Source: Planctomycetota bacterium
Lineage (GTDB): Bacteria; Planctomycetota; UBA1135; GCA-002686595
Assembly: GCA_016220085.1 (NCBI GenBank)
Contig: JACRIN010000059.1
Span: 1 to 33,388, forward strand
Direction: 5' to 3'
DNA: 33,388 bases
The notes under the pieces were generated by a model, which was given only the letters and a program-made list of their open reading frames with translations, was not told the DNA's origin and made no database searches. Below are positions 1 to 10,616 of this stretch, piece after piece; the stretch's first letter is position 1, and each line of letters begins with the position of its first letter. Both the position numbers and the translations under genes were made by a program.

Positions 1-596
1 AGAAGCCGAGCGAGCAAGAGCGCGGGCAGTGGTACTTCCAGCGCTACGTGCAGCACCTCCCGTGCTCCGGTGAGATCGTGTTCTTCGACCGCTCTTGGTA
101 CAACCGCGCCGGCGTCGAGCGCGTGATGGGCTTCTGCAGCCCCGAAGAGCATCTGGAGTTCCTGCGTCAGGCACCGGTGCTCGAGCGCATGCTCGTCAAC
201 AGCGGTTTCCACCTGATCAAATTCTGGTTCTCGGTGTCGCGCGAAGAGCAGCGCCAACGCTTCGAGCAACGCCAGTTCGATCCGTTGAAGCCGTGGACGC
301 TCTGCCCGATCGACCTCGCGTCGCTCGACAAGTGGGACGACTACACGCGTGCCAAGGAAGAGATGTTCTTCCACACCGACACCGCCGACGCGCCGTGGAC
401 CGTGATCAAGTCCGACGACAAGAAGCGCGCGCGCATCAACTGTCTGCGCTACGTGCTCCATCGGCTCGAGTATCCCGACAAGGATCTCGAGTCGATCGGC
501 GAACTCGACACCCAGATCGTCGGGCGCGGCAAGGACGTGTTCGAGAAGGGCGAGAACCTGTTCCTAGGGCAGCCATCGACGTCGCGAGCGGCCTGA
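1..596 (+). CDS. ppk2: Polyphosphate kinase 2 (PPK2 family), C-terminal part
   Basis: PPK2 enzymes transfer phosphate between inorganic polyphosphate and nucleotides in the cytoplasm. The reading frame is open from base 3 and the gene begins before the window, so the Walker A region is missing. What remains is typical of the family: a Walker B-like DRSWYNRAG motif just after GEIVFF, then VERVMGF, the lid segment FSVSREEQRQRF with the following DPLKPW, and the KSDDKKRARINCLRYVL block near the C-terminus. The roughly 30 residues after that block are not a conserved part of the family. The gene ends in TGA at 594-596, about 210 bases before the next gene on the same strand. Whether it prefers ADP or AMP cannot be told from this part. 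Confidence 0.95.
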   Translation, partial: KPSEQERGQWYFQRYVQHLPCSGEIVFFDRSWYNRAGVERVMGFCSPEEHLEFLRQAPVLERMLVNSGFHLIKFWFSVSREEQRQRFEQRQFDPLKPWTLCPIDLASLDKWDDYTRAKEEMFFHTDTADAPWTVIKSDDKKRARINCLRYVLHRLEYPDKDLESIGELDTQIVGRGKDVFEKGENLFLGQPSTSRAA

Positions 597-808
597 GCTC
601 CGGCGGGCGCCTCGCCGACGCGCCGCGCGACCGCTTCGGGCGCGCGCGGCCCCGGTCGCCGAGAAGGACTTTCCCGTCCACGCCGCGCGCGGATGCCCGT
701 CGCGGCTCCAGGGCGCCGCTCTCCGCGGTCGAGAACGGAGGTCGGGCGGAGCACGCGGGGAGCACGGGAGCTCGTCGGCGCGCTGCGTCCGTCCGACGGG
801 GCCTCTCG

Positions 809-3262
809 ATGCACGCACATGCCGCTCGCCGTTCGTTGTCGCTCGCCGCGCTGTTCTCGCTTGCCGCGTGCGGCGGCGGCGGCTCCGGCGCGAGCACGCC
901 GAAGGTCTCGTTCTCGTTCGCGAGCTCCGGCGCAACCGTCAGCGAGGGCGACGCGCCGCTCGCGGTGACCGTCGAGCTGCACACTTCGCTCGCCGCGCTC
1001 ACCAAGCCTGCGACGGTCGTCGTGTCCGACGCGGGCAGCGGCTCGGCGAGCTCCGGAAGCGACTACGACGCCTTCTCCGACGCGACCGTGACGTTCCCGA
1101 TCGGCGCCGTCGATGGCGACACGCAAACGGTCTCGCTCGTCGCGCTCGCGGACCTCTCCGTCGAAGGCGCGAACGAGACCGTCAAGTTCGAGCTCGGCGG
1201 AGCGAGCGGCGGCGCGATCCAAGGTACCAAGCGCTTCACCGCGACGTTGGTCGACGCCGACCTCGCGACGATTCAGTTCGCGTCCGCGTCCAGCGCGACG
1301 CCCGACGAGTCGAGCGCAGCGCGTTCGATCTCGCTCGAGCTCTCGCTCGCGCCCGGCGTCAGCCTCGGCGTCGCCGTCACCGCGCGCGTCGACGATGCCG
1401 CGGGCGGCTCCGCGAGCTCCGGCAGCGACTACGCGAGCTTCGCGGCGCACACCGTGACCTTCCCGATCGGCAGTACCGACGGCGCGGGCCAGACCGTCGC
1501 GGTCCAAGTGCTCGACGACAGCCAGATCGAGGCCGACGAAACCTTGCCGCTCGCGATCTCAGCGCCGAGCGCGGGCGCGGTGCTCGGCGCGACGACGCAG
1601 CACGAACTCACGATCACCGACGACGACGCGCTCGGCGCGTCCGCGTTGGTCGCGAGCGAAGGACCGAACGGCACCGAGAACGGGCTCGCGTACGACGAAC
1701 TCGTCTCGCTCGGCACACAGACCGTCGGCGCCGGCCCGAACGCAGGCACGCGCCTCCGCGTCGCGAACGCGGGCGGCTCGCCGATGGCGCTCGCGGCGCC
1801 GCGCGTGACCGGCAGTCATCCGAACGACTTCGCGGTCGAGATCGAGCTCGCGCCCTTGCCGCCGCCGCCGGGCGCGGAGGGTTTCGAGCTCGCGCCCGAC
1901 GCGCTCGCGCCGCTGCTCGCGCTCGCGCCGGACGGCGGGCCGGGCCTGCCGCTCGCGCTCGACTCCGCACGGCTCGCGGAGCTCGCCGCGACGACCCGCG
2001 CGACGCTGCACGACTTCCCGGTGCCCGGTCGCGGCGCGGTCACGCTCGATTTGCATCGTCTGCCGTCGCCGTTCACCGCCGATGCCGTGCTCGCGGTCGA
2101 CGGCGTGCCCGTCGCCGGCGGCCCGCGCGCGATGGTCGGCGACTTGACGCTCTGGAGCGGCAGCGCGCTCGAGGTGCCGGGCTCGCGCGTGTTCCTCGCG
2201 CTGTCGGCCGAGAGCTCGCGAGGCTTCCTCGAGCTGACCGACACGCCGCAGCGCATCGTGCACCTGTTCGCCGACCAACCGCCGAGCGGGGACGCGCCCG
2301 CGACGAGCCGCATCGCGCTCGAAGCGGAGGTGCCGTACGGTTTCGGTGATCGCCCCGGCGACTTTTGCGGCGAGCGGTTCGCGCCCGACAGCCCGTCCGC
2401 GTTCAGCGCGCCGCACGCGGAGTCGACGACGCTCGCGCTGAGCGCCGCGGATTGCCGCCTCGCGATCGAAACCGACTACCAGCTCTACCAGAAGTTCGGC
2501 TCGACCGGCGGCGTCACCAACTACGTCTCCGCGTTGATCGCGGCGGTCAGCGAGCGGTACTTCACCGACGTGCAGACGACGCTCTCGATCTCGTATCTCG
2601 GCGTGCATTCGTCCGCGAGCGACGGTTGGACGTCGCAGGACTCCGGCGGCAGTTCGGGCGATCTGCTGGACGAGTTCGTCGCGGCGTGGGCGCCTAATCA
2701 ATGGCCGGTCAGCGCCGATCTCGCGCACTTCATCTCCGGCGCGAGCCTCGGCGGCGGTGTCGCCTACGTCGGCGTGCTCTGCAATCCGAGCTTCGGTTTC
2801 GGCGTCAGCGGCAACATCGCGGGCGACATCGACTGGGGAGCGTGGACCGGCCAAGCCGCGTCGTTCACGTGGGACTTCGTCGTCGTCGCGCACGAGCTCG
2901 GCCACAACTTCGGCTCGAGCCACACGCACTCGTACTGCCCGCCGCTCGATCAGTGCTATTCGAACTGCGAGGGTTCGACCGCGTGCTCGCAGGGCACGTT
3001 GATGAGCTACTGCCACCTCTGCGGCGGCATGGACAACATCGACCTCGTCTTCCACCCGGTGTGCGCGAACATCATGCGCGCCGAGGTGAACTCGAGTTGT
3101 CTCGGGCTCTCGGCGCTCGCGCCCGGCGATTGGGTGCAATACCTGGTGCGCTTCTCGCCGCAGACGTCGACCGGCGCACGCAGCGCGAATCTCGAACTCG
3201 ACCACGACGCGCCAAACGAGACGCAGCCTTTCAAGGTGCGGCTGAGCGGAACTGCGCAGTAG
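809..3262 (+). CDS. Lipoprotein with two Calx-beta domains and a reprolysin-like zinc metalloprotease domain
   Basis: Predicted 817-aa exported lipoprotein. The frame is open much further upstream, but the ATG at 809 starts a clear lipoprotein signal: basic n-region, hydrophobic stretch and lipobox LAAC with Cys21, followed by a Gly/Ser linker. Residues of about 30-140 and 145-265 are two Calx-beta-like repeats, each with a SASSGSDY motif, a TFPIG motif and an ETV/ETL acidic end, the second closing with TDDD. The C-terminal third holds the zinc site HELGHNFGSSH (residues 695-705, HExxHxxGxxH) and a Met-turn TLMSYCH (Met732), as in metzincins of the reprolysin-like group. Several cysteines cluster around the site. 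It is probably a surface-anchored protease. The substrate is unknown and the segment at about 270-560 is unassigned. Confidence 0.9.
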   Translation: MHAHAARRSLSLAALFSLAACGGGGSGASTPKVSFSFASSGATVSEGDAPLAVTVELHTSLAALTKPATVVVSDAGSGSASSGSDYDAFSDATVTFPIGAVDGDTQTVSLVALADLSVEGANETVKFELGGASGGAIQGTKRFTATLVDADLATIQFASASSATPDESSAARSISLELSLAPGVSLGVAVTARVDDAAGGSASSGSDYASFAAHTVTFPIGSTDGAGQTVAVQVLDDSQIEADETLPLAISAPSAGAVLGATTQHELTITDDDALGASALVASEGPNGTENGLAYDELVSLGTQTVGAGPNAGTRLRVANAGGSPMALAAPRVTGSHPNDFAVEIELAPLPPPPGAEGFELAPDALAPLLALAPDGGPGLPLALDSARLAELAATTRATLHDFPVPGRGAVTLDLHRLPSPFTADAVLAVDGVPVAGGPRAMVGDLTLWSGSALEVPGSRVFLALSAESSRGFLELTDTPQRIVHLFADQPPSGDAPATSRIALEAEVPYGFGDRPGDFCGERFAPDSPSAFSAPHAESTTLALSAADCRLAIETDYQLYQKFGSTGGVTNYVSALIAAVSERYFTDVQTTLSISYLGVHSSASDGWTSQDSGGSSGDLLDEFVAAWAPNQWPVSADLAHFISGASLGGGVAYVGVLCNPSFGFGVSGNIAGDIDWGAWTGQAASFTWDFVVVAHELGHNFGSSHTHSYCPPLDQCYSNCEGSTACSQGTLMSYCHLCGGMDNIDLVFHPVCANIMRAEVNSSCLGLSALAPGDWVQYLVRFSPQTSTGARSANLELDHDAPNETQPFKVRLSGTAQ

Positions 3263-3271
3263 CCGCGCGGC

Positions 3272-3297
3272 GCTTCGCCACCTTTCGCGAGCGAAGC
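3272..3297 (+). terminator. Possible terminator hairpin after the metalloprotease gene
   Basis: Ten bases after the stop codon at 3262 there is a perfect 7-bp inverted repeat, GCTTCGC (3272-3278) and GCGAAGC (3291-3297), with a 12-base loop. No T-tract follows, so intrinsic termination is uncertain. Position at the end of a gene is the main support. Confidence 0.3.
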
Positions 3298-3807
3298 ACC
3301 CGGCGCACCGACGAGCTCCGCGCGCCGCATCGACGGGCTCTCGGGCTCCCGGGCTCGAGCACGCATTCTCTCAATGCGCGGGCAGGCACGTCCCGCCGTC
3401 GGATCGGCAGCTCGACGAGCCGCGGCTCGCACGACGGAGGTCGGATCGCCTCGGTCACGGCGAAGCCCGCGAGCTTCTGCTTCCCGAACAACGAGTGCTC
3501 GCGCGTCCACGCCCCTTTGCGCTTCGGTCCGCTGAAGGAGGGCGAGACCGGTTCCGCGTGGACGCGCGCTTGCCGCGTCGAAGCGCCGCTCGCCACGTGG
3601 TGCGCGCGCGACGTCGCCGAGATGGGGGTGTGACGACGGGCGCGAGCTCGCGACCGCCGCGGACGCGCTCCATGGCGGCCGCCGCGCGGACTCGAGCTGT
3701 CTCGAACGCGCCCGCGACGCGATCCGCGATCGGTCACCGCTGGGCGACCGACTCGAATGCTCCGGACGGTGCGCTGAGTGGACGACCACCGACCGGTCCG
3801 TCGACGG
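3298..3807. other. Intergenic region between convergent genes, no gene supported
   Basis: About 510 bases separate the plus-strand metalloprotease gene from the minus-strand PD40 gene. All six frames are fairly open because of the high GC content. The minus-strand frame over about 3400-3560 has a less arginine-rich translation than the usual shadow frames and GC-rich third positions. I recognise no family there and see no credible start with a ribosome site, so I do not call a gene. Confidence 0.5.
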
Positions 3808-5538
3808 TCAGTGGCAGATCCCGAAGTGAACCGCGGCGGAGAGGCTCGTGTTGTTCGGCGCGGCGAAGCCCGGATCGCGCGCCCAGCATTGGACGTCGAC
3901 GGTCGTGCCGGTGACGAGCAGCGGATCTCCGCCGACCGCGATCCACGCGTTGAAGTCGATCGAGAAACCGCCCGAGCAATCGTTCGGCGGCGGGTTGCCG
4001 CCGGAGAGCTGGATCGGGGTGCGCGTCACCGGGAGTCGCACGCACAGCGTGCCTCCCTGGAACGCAGCGCCCTGCTGCCCCGACACGCCGTAGAAGAACA
4101 GACCGCTCTTGTTGCTGAGCACTTGCGCGACCGAGATCGTGAAGCCCGAGCCGGCGGTCATGCTCGGCGTACCGCTGGTCGCGATCGTGGGGAGGCATCC
4201 GAGGCTGTTGGTCTTCGCCGTGCAGTAGACCGACGGCGCCGAGCACTCGCGATCACGGACGAACACGTCGAACTTCCCGTTGGTATCGCCGCCGACGAGA
4301 TCGGTCGCGTCGCTGTGCAAGACGACAAATCGCCCGTCATCGGAAACCGACCACGCCATGCTGCCCACCGGGCTCGTCGCCGCTTGCACGCCCGCGGCGC
4401 TGACGTTCACGCGCGTCGTCAGTCCGGTCAGCGTGTCGTGAACGAAGCAATCGCTCGCGGCGTTGGTGTCTCCCGGAACGAGATTGGTGGCGAGGCTGGA
4501 GAACGTGACGTATCGGCCGCCCGCGGAAACGAGTCCCTGGGCCGACTCCGCGTTTCCTTCTGCGCCGGTCGAATCGACGCTGACGCGCGTCACCAGGCCG
4601 GTTTGGACGTCACGCACGAAGACGTCGTCGGCGCCGTTGACGTCGCCACCGACCAGGTTGGAGGCCGAGCTCGAGAACGCCACGTAGCGACCGTCGGGCG
4701 AGATCACGGGGCGATCCCAACTGCCGCCGTTGCCGGGGGCGCCGTTGGGGTCCGCGCTGACGAGCATCGTCGTGCCGGTCACCGTGTCGTGGACGAAGTT
4801 GTCGGGCTCGTTGTTGAGGTCGTTCGCGACGAAGTTCGTCGAGTGACTGCGGAATGCCACATAGCGTCCATCCGACGAAATCGTCGGGACGGCCGACTGA
4901 CCGTCACCTTGTGCGCCGGCAGAGTCGAGGCTCACTCGCGAAGTGATTCCCGACTGCCTGTCGTGCACGAAGACGTCGCTCGCGGAGTTGGTGTCGCCTG
5001 CCACCAAGTTCGAGGCGTTGCTGAAGAACGCGACGAATCGGCCATCGGCCGAGATCGTCGGTGCGCTCGAGGAACCGTTCGCTTGGGCACCGCCGGAGGC
5101 GACGCTGACGCGCGTCGTGACTCCCGTCGTCAAGTCGCGAGCGAACACGTCCTCGACTCCGTTCGTGTCCCCGCTGACGAGGTTGGTCGCGAAGCTCGTG
5201 AAGCCGACGTGGTGTCCATCGGCGGAGAGGCACGGCTGGTACGACCCGTCGTTGCCGTACACACCGTTCGACGCCGTGCTCACGATCGACGTCAGTCCGG
5301 TCTGCACGTCCTTCACGAAGATGTCCCCGTTGCCGTTGACGAAGCCGGCGGCGAGGTTCGTGGCGTCGCTCGCGAACGCGACGTACCGACCATCGCCGGA
5401 AATCGCGGCGAAGAGCGAGTTTCCGTTCGCCTGGGCGCCGAGCGAACTGACACTGACGCGCGTCGTGGATTGCGCGTGTCCGAGCGCAACGAGGGTCGAG
5501 CCCACGAGCGCCATCGATAAGGCGGCGGATGTCGTCAT
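3808..5538 (-). CDS. Secreted seven-repeat PD40 (TolB-like) beta-propeller protein with a C-terminal domain
   Basis: Predicted 576-aa exported protein. The start at 5538 is preceded by GGAG at suitable spacing and followed by a Sec signal peptide ending ALGHAQ (cleavage near residue 23). From residue 46 to about 450 there are seven consecutive repeats of 57-60 residues. Each has an S-x-DGRYVAF-type strand, a TNLVxGDTN turn, a DVFVHD/DVFVRD strand and a TGxTTRVSV strand, the WD40-like PD40 pattern of TolB propellers. Seven units would close one propeller. Residues of about 440-576 form a separate domain with paired cysteines, a GGNPPPNDCSGG segment and an NNTSLS motif near the end. I remember similar C-terminal domains in many secreted planctomycete proteins. 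Function and ligand are unknown. Its neighbour upstream, acetyl-CoA synthetase, is on the same strand but 160 bases away. Confidence 0.88.
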   Translation of the reverse strand: MTTSAALSMALVGSTLVALGHAQSTTRVSVSSLGAQANGNSLFAAISGDGRYVAFASDATNLAAGFVNGNGDIFVKDVQTGLTSIVSTASNGVYGNDGSYQPCLSADGHHVGFTSFATNLVSGDTNGVEDVFARDLTTGVTTRVSVASGGAQANGSSSAPTISADGRFVAFFSNASNLVAGDTNSASDVFVHDRQSGITSRVSLDSAGAQGDGQSAVPTISSDGRYVAFRSHSTNFVANDLNNEPDNFVHDTVTGTTMLVSADPNGAPGNGGSWDRPVISPDGRYVAFSSSASNLVGGDVNGADDVFVRDVQTGLVTRVSVDSTGAEGNAESAQGLVSAGGRYVTFSSLATNLVPGDTNAASDCFVHDTLTGLTTRVNVSAAGVQAATSPVGSMAWSVSDDGRFVVLHSDATDLVGGDTNGKFDVFVRDRECSAPSVYCTAKTNSLGCLPTIATSGTPSMTAGSGFTISVAQVLSNKSGLFFYGVSGQQGAAFQGGTLCVRLPVTRTPIQLSGGNPPPNDCSGGFSIDFNAWIAVGGDPLLVTGTTVDVQCWARDPGFAAPNNTSLSAAVHFGICH

Positions 5539-5698
5539 CTTGTTTCGTCTCCGGGTGGCGCAAGCACGGTGGTCCAGGCGGTGCTTCGATTGTCGCCGCG
5601 GACCCCCGGAACGGTCCGCGCACTTCGAGCTTCCGTGTGACGAAGGCGCGGTGGTTCGAAAGCGCACCAGGGCCGAAGCGGCGGTGCGATCGCGCTCG

Positions 5699-7654
<1,956 letters not shown>

Positions 7655-7786
7655 GACGGGCTCTCCGAGGCGTTGAGTGGACGCGGGCCTGCCCGCGCCG
7701 AGGGTGAGGGAGGCGCGAAGCTAGCCCGACGTCCGCGCGGTCGCCAGTGCGAGCCGACGCATGTCGCGGCGATCGCTACCCGGCGA

Positions 7787-8428
7787 TCACTGCCGTGCTT
7801 GCCGAGGCGCCGTGAGCGTCTGCTCTTGCGGCGCGGTGAAGCGGATCGACGCGCCGATCGCGAGCGCGAACCAGAGCACGTCGTAGCCCGAGAAGAACTC
7901 GCCGAGGTTGTCCGAGAAGGTCTCGAACAGCGCGGGATCGACGTAGGACGTCACGAGTTCGGGGTACTCGGTGACGAAGACGTGCGCGACGATCAAGTAC
8001 TTGCCGAGCACCAACCCGAGGACCGCGCAGCCGACCGCGACGAACTGCAGGGAACGCCCGCGCTTCTTGCCCGCGCCGAGGAAGACGCCGTAGCCCGCGA
8101 GCATGCCGACGCCGATCGCGAGGTAACCGAGTTCGAGGTCGAACGCGATGGCGACCAGCGCCCACACCGCGCCGCCGATCAGCGCACCGAGCGCCCCGAT
8201 CGCCCACGCGCCGAGCACGTGGGTCGGCTTCGGCAGGTCGGCGAGCACCCCCTTCTCGAGCTTAGCGAAGCAGTCGGTGCAGACGCGCCTTCCGTCCGCG
8301 AGACCGCCGCAGTTCGAGCAGACCGGGCCGTTGCAGAGGGCGCACTCTTTCTGACGGCCAACGTGCGAACCCCCGGAGCACACGGCGCCGGCGGCTGACG
8401 ATTGCGATGCGAGCGATTCTTCGGTCAT
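7787..8428 (-). CDS. Zinc-ribbon-like membrane protein, function unknown
   Basis: A 213-aa protein I do not recognise as a named family. The N-terminal 55 residues are rich in paired cysteines (C29xxC32, C37xxC40, C50xxC53, with C17 and H22 before them), which suggests a B-box-like or zinc-ribbon metal-binding domain. It is followed by about four hydrophobic segments (roughly residues 73-95, 99-118, 128-150 and 183-197), so the zinc domain probably faces the cytoplasm from a small membrane domain. The ATG at 8428 is the natural start and keeps the whole cysteine cluster. It lies upstream of acs on the same strand, with about 130 bases between. There is no sign of a shared function. Confidence 0.75.
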   Translation of the reverse strand: MTEESLASQSSAAGAVCSGGSHVGRQKECALCNGPVCSNCGGLADGRRVCTDCFAKLEKGVLADLPKPTHVLGAWAIGALGALIGGAVWALVAIAFDLELGYLAIGVGMLAGYGVFLGAGKKRGRSLQFVAVGCAVLGLVLGKYLIVAHVFVTEYPELVTSYVDPALFETFSDNLGEFFSGYDVLWFALAIGASIRFTAPQEQTLTAPRQARQ

Positions 8429-8752
8429 GGCAGCTCTCCGCGGGAAGTCGGGAACCAGGAGCGCTCAAAAAAGTAGGCGCACGGCCTCGCGGGCGCAAGC
8501 TGACGGCGTCGACTCGCCGCAGCGACGCCCGAGCGCCGCACCCGCGCCGCTACGCCATTCCTCGTAGCGACTCGTCGCGACGCCGCGTCGCAACGCTCGC
8601 GATCCTCACCGCGGCCGAAGCGACGCGCTCACGTCCATGGAGAGCTCCGCGCTGCGCCCCCGCACCGAGCCCAACTCGCGATCACACTCCGTCGAGGTGG
8701 TTCATTCGGGACCCAAATCCGTCGCGCGCGCGGCGCGGGCGCGAGCTGCCGG
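8429..8752. other. Intergenic region with one hairpin
   Basis: This 324-base stretch separates two minus-strand genes and holds no credible gene. A perfect 7-bp inverted repeat, CGCTACG (8548-8554) and CGTAGCG (8563-8569) with an 8-base loop, is the only structure I see. It could be a terminator for the adaptor gene that ends at 8753, but it lies about 180 bases beyond the stop and has no T-tract. Confidence 0.4.
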
Positions 8753-10216
8753 CTACTGGGGCTCGGGCGTCGCGGGCTTCTCGGCGTCGTCGGGCTCCGG
8801 CGCGAGCGTCGTCGCGTCGAAGCCGAGCGGCGCGCTGAGCAGCGCGATCTCGCCCTCTTCGACGCCCGAGAGCAGTTGCACCCAGAGCTCGTTGAAGCGA
8901 CCGACGGCGACGTCGCGGCGTTTCACCTCGCCGTTCTGGCGCACGAAGCAGAACGTGCCTTGCTTGTCGCGGAAAATCGCTTGGACGGGCACGTAGAGAG
9001 TGTCGGGTAGCTCCTCGATCAGGATCTCGCCCGAGCACGACATCCCAGGTCGCATTCCGGGGTGCGGCGTGGTGATCGCGATCTGCGCGCGGTAGAGCCG
9101 CACGTTCGGGTTCATCCAGCGGCTGGTCTGGTCGGGCAGCATCGCGACGAAGCTGACGCGGCCTTGGAGCTCGGCTCCGGTGAGCGCGTCGATTGTGACG
9201 ACGCAGTCGAGCCCGAGCTGCACTTGCTTGAGCACCGATTCGTGGAGCTTGACCTCGGCGACCATGCCGTCGGTGCTCGGGATCGACATGATCTCCTCGC
9301 GCTCGCGCACTTCGGTGCCTTCGCGGATCGGCGATTCGTCCCAGTCGCGCTGCGCGTAGACGACGAAGCCGTCGCTCGGCGCGCGGATGCGGGCCTTGTC
9401 GATCTGCGTCTCGAGGCGTTCGAGCTTCTCCTTCTCCAGGTCGCGGATCGCCTGACACGCCTTCAGGTTCGATTCGAAGTCGACGATGCGGGCCTTCGCC
9501 TGGAGCTCGACGCGCTCGCACTCTTGCTGGGATTCCTCGACCGCGTTGCGGAGCTCGGCCTCGCGGCGCGGAAGGCGGAAGCGTTCGAGCAGATCGGCGT
9601 CGCGCTCGGCTTGCTCGAGCTCGACGCGCGCGCGCTGCTCGGCGATGCGATCGGCATCGAGCTCGGTCGCGGTCAAGAAGCCCTTCTCGGCGAGCTTTTC
9701 GGACCACGCGAGGTTCGAGCCGGCGCGTTTCGCCTCCTCGCGCGCGAGGTCGATCGTCTGGCGCGCCTGCTCGAGCTCGGACGCGCGCTCGCCCTCGAGG
9801 AACATCGTCAGATCCTGCTCGGCGAACGTGATCGCTTGGCGCGCCTTCTTGACGTCGCTGCGGTTCTGGCTCTCTTGGATCTCGAACGTCTGGCTCGCCT
9901 TGACCAACGCCGCTTCGGCGCTGCCGAGCGAGATGTTCTGCTGCACGCGCTTCTCGACCATCGAAGTCGCGTCGAGCTCGCACACCACGTCGCCCTTCTT
10001 GACCTGCGAGCCCTCGGGTACGAGCGCGAGCACCGTGGTGCGGCCTTCGACGCCGCTGGTCAGGCTGACGTTCTCCGCCGCCTGGAGCGCGCCGCTCGCG
10101 GTGACCGCGATCCGCAACGGCCCACGACGCACCGGCGCGCCTTCGATCGCGACGGGGCCCGCGGCGCTGCGCCACGGTCCGGGCAGCACGCCGGCGACCG
10201 CGAGGCTGACGAGCAC
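8753..10216 (-). CDS. HlyD/RND-type periplasmic adaptor (membrane fusion protein)
   Basis: Adaptor subunit of an efflux or secretion system, linking an inner-membrane pump to the outer membrane. Numbering is from the GTG at 10216. A first lipoyl half-motif lies at about 58-85 (GSQVKKGDVVCELD) and a long charged coiled-coil hairpin at about 85-275. A second lipoyl half (KARIRAPSDGFVVYAQ) follows at about 274-289, then beta-barrel and membrane-proximal domains with LYVPVQAIFRDKQG at about 407-420. The start is doubtful: the same frame stays open to a stop at 10334-10336 and encodes a convincing hydrophobic anchor (ending ASTVVVLVSLAVAG) that spans the GTG. I find no ATG, GTG or TTG before it. 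No permease, ATPase or outer-membrane channel gene is beside it, so it is an orphan adaptor here. Confidence 0.85.
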   Translation of the reverse strand: MLVSLAVAGVLPGPWRSAAGPVAIEGAPVRRGPLRIAVTASGALQAAENVSLTSGVEGRTTVLALVPEGSQVKKGDVVCELDATSMVEKRVQQNISLGSAEAALVKASQTFEIQESQNRSDVKKARQAITFAEQDLTMFLEGERASELEQARQTIDLAREEAKRAGSNLAWSEKLAEKGFLTATELDADRIAEQRARVELEQAERDADLLERFRLPRREAELRNAVEESQQECERVELQAKARIVDFESNLKACQAIRDLEKEKLERLETQIDKARIRAPSDGFVVYAQRDWDESPIREGTEVREREEIMSIPSTDGMVAEVKLHESVLKQVQLGLDCVVTIDALTGAELQGRVSFVAMLPDQTSRWMNPNVRLYRAQIAITTPHPGMRPGMSCSGEILIEELPDTLYVPVQAIFRDKQGTFCFVRQNGEVKRRDVAVGRFNELWVQLLSGVEEGEIALLSAPLGFDATTLAPEPDDAEKPATPEPQ

Positions 10217-10380
10217 GACGACCGTCGACGCCGCGGCCCAGACCAGCGCGCGCCCGCCGGCTCGGTGGCTCCGGGACGTGTGGATCGAGGGCGGCGTGGC
10301 GGCAGCGTGGCGTGGAGCTCGCGAGCTCGTAACCTAACAAACGCACGGAGGGCGCAGGCGCGCCGAGGCAGTCAACATGC

Positions 10381-10533
10381 GCGACGGGCCAATCCGCGCG
10401 ACGGGCCAGCACGCGCGACGGGGCAGCACGCGCGACGAGGCAGTGCGCGTGACGGGGCAGCACGCGTGACGAGGCAGCACGCGCGACGAGGCAGCACACG
10501 CGACGAGGCCGCACGCGCGACGCGCCGGCGCGC
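10381..10533. repeat. Minisatellite: nine tandem copies of a 17-bp unit
   Basis: Nine contiguous 17-bp units start at 10381, 10398, 10415, 10432, 10449, 10466, 10483, 10500 and 10517. The consensus is GCGACGAGGCAGCACGC, with substitutions mainly at positions 2, 7, 8 and 12-15. A degenerate tenth copy precedes them at about 10360-10380. The period is not a multiple of three and there are no unique spacers, so this is neither protein-coding nor CRISPR. It lies between the hydrolase gene (ends at 10617) and the adaptor gene on the same strand, in what would be the adaptor's promoter region. Confidence 0.9.
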
Positions 10534-10616
10534 GCCAATCGCTCGGCCCGGCTACGGCCGCGCGGCAGCTCGATCCGCGGCGCGCGTGCGTCGCCGACGT
10601 CGCTGCTCGCGCGGAG

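Noticed and set aside
95..808. Upstream extension of the metalloprotease frame to 95
   Set aside because: It overlaps the PPK2 gene in another frame, is arginine-rich, and would place a lipoprotein signal in mid-protein; the ATG at 809 is far better.
10381..10533. CRISPR-like array
   Set aside because: The 17-bp units are contiguous with no spacers and there are no cas genes.
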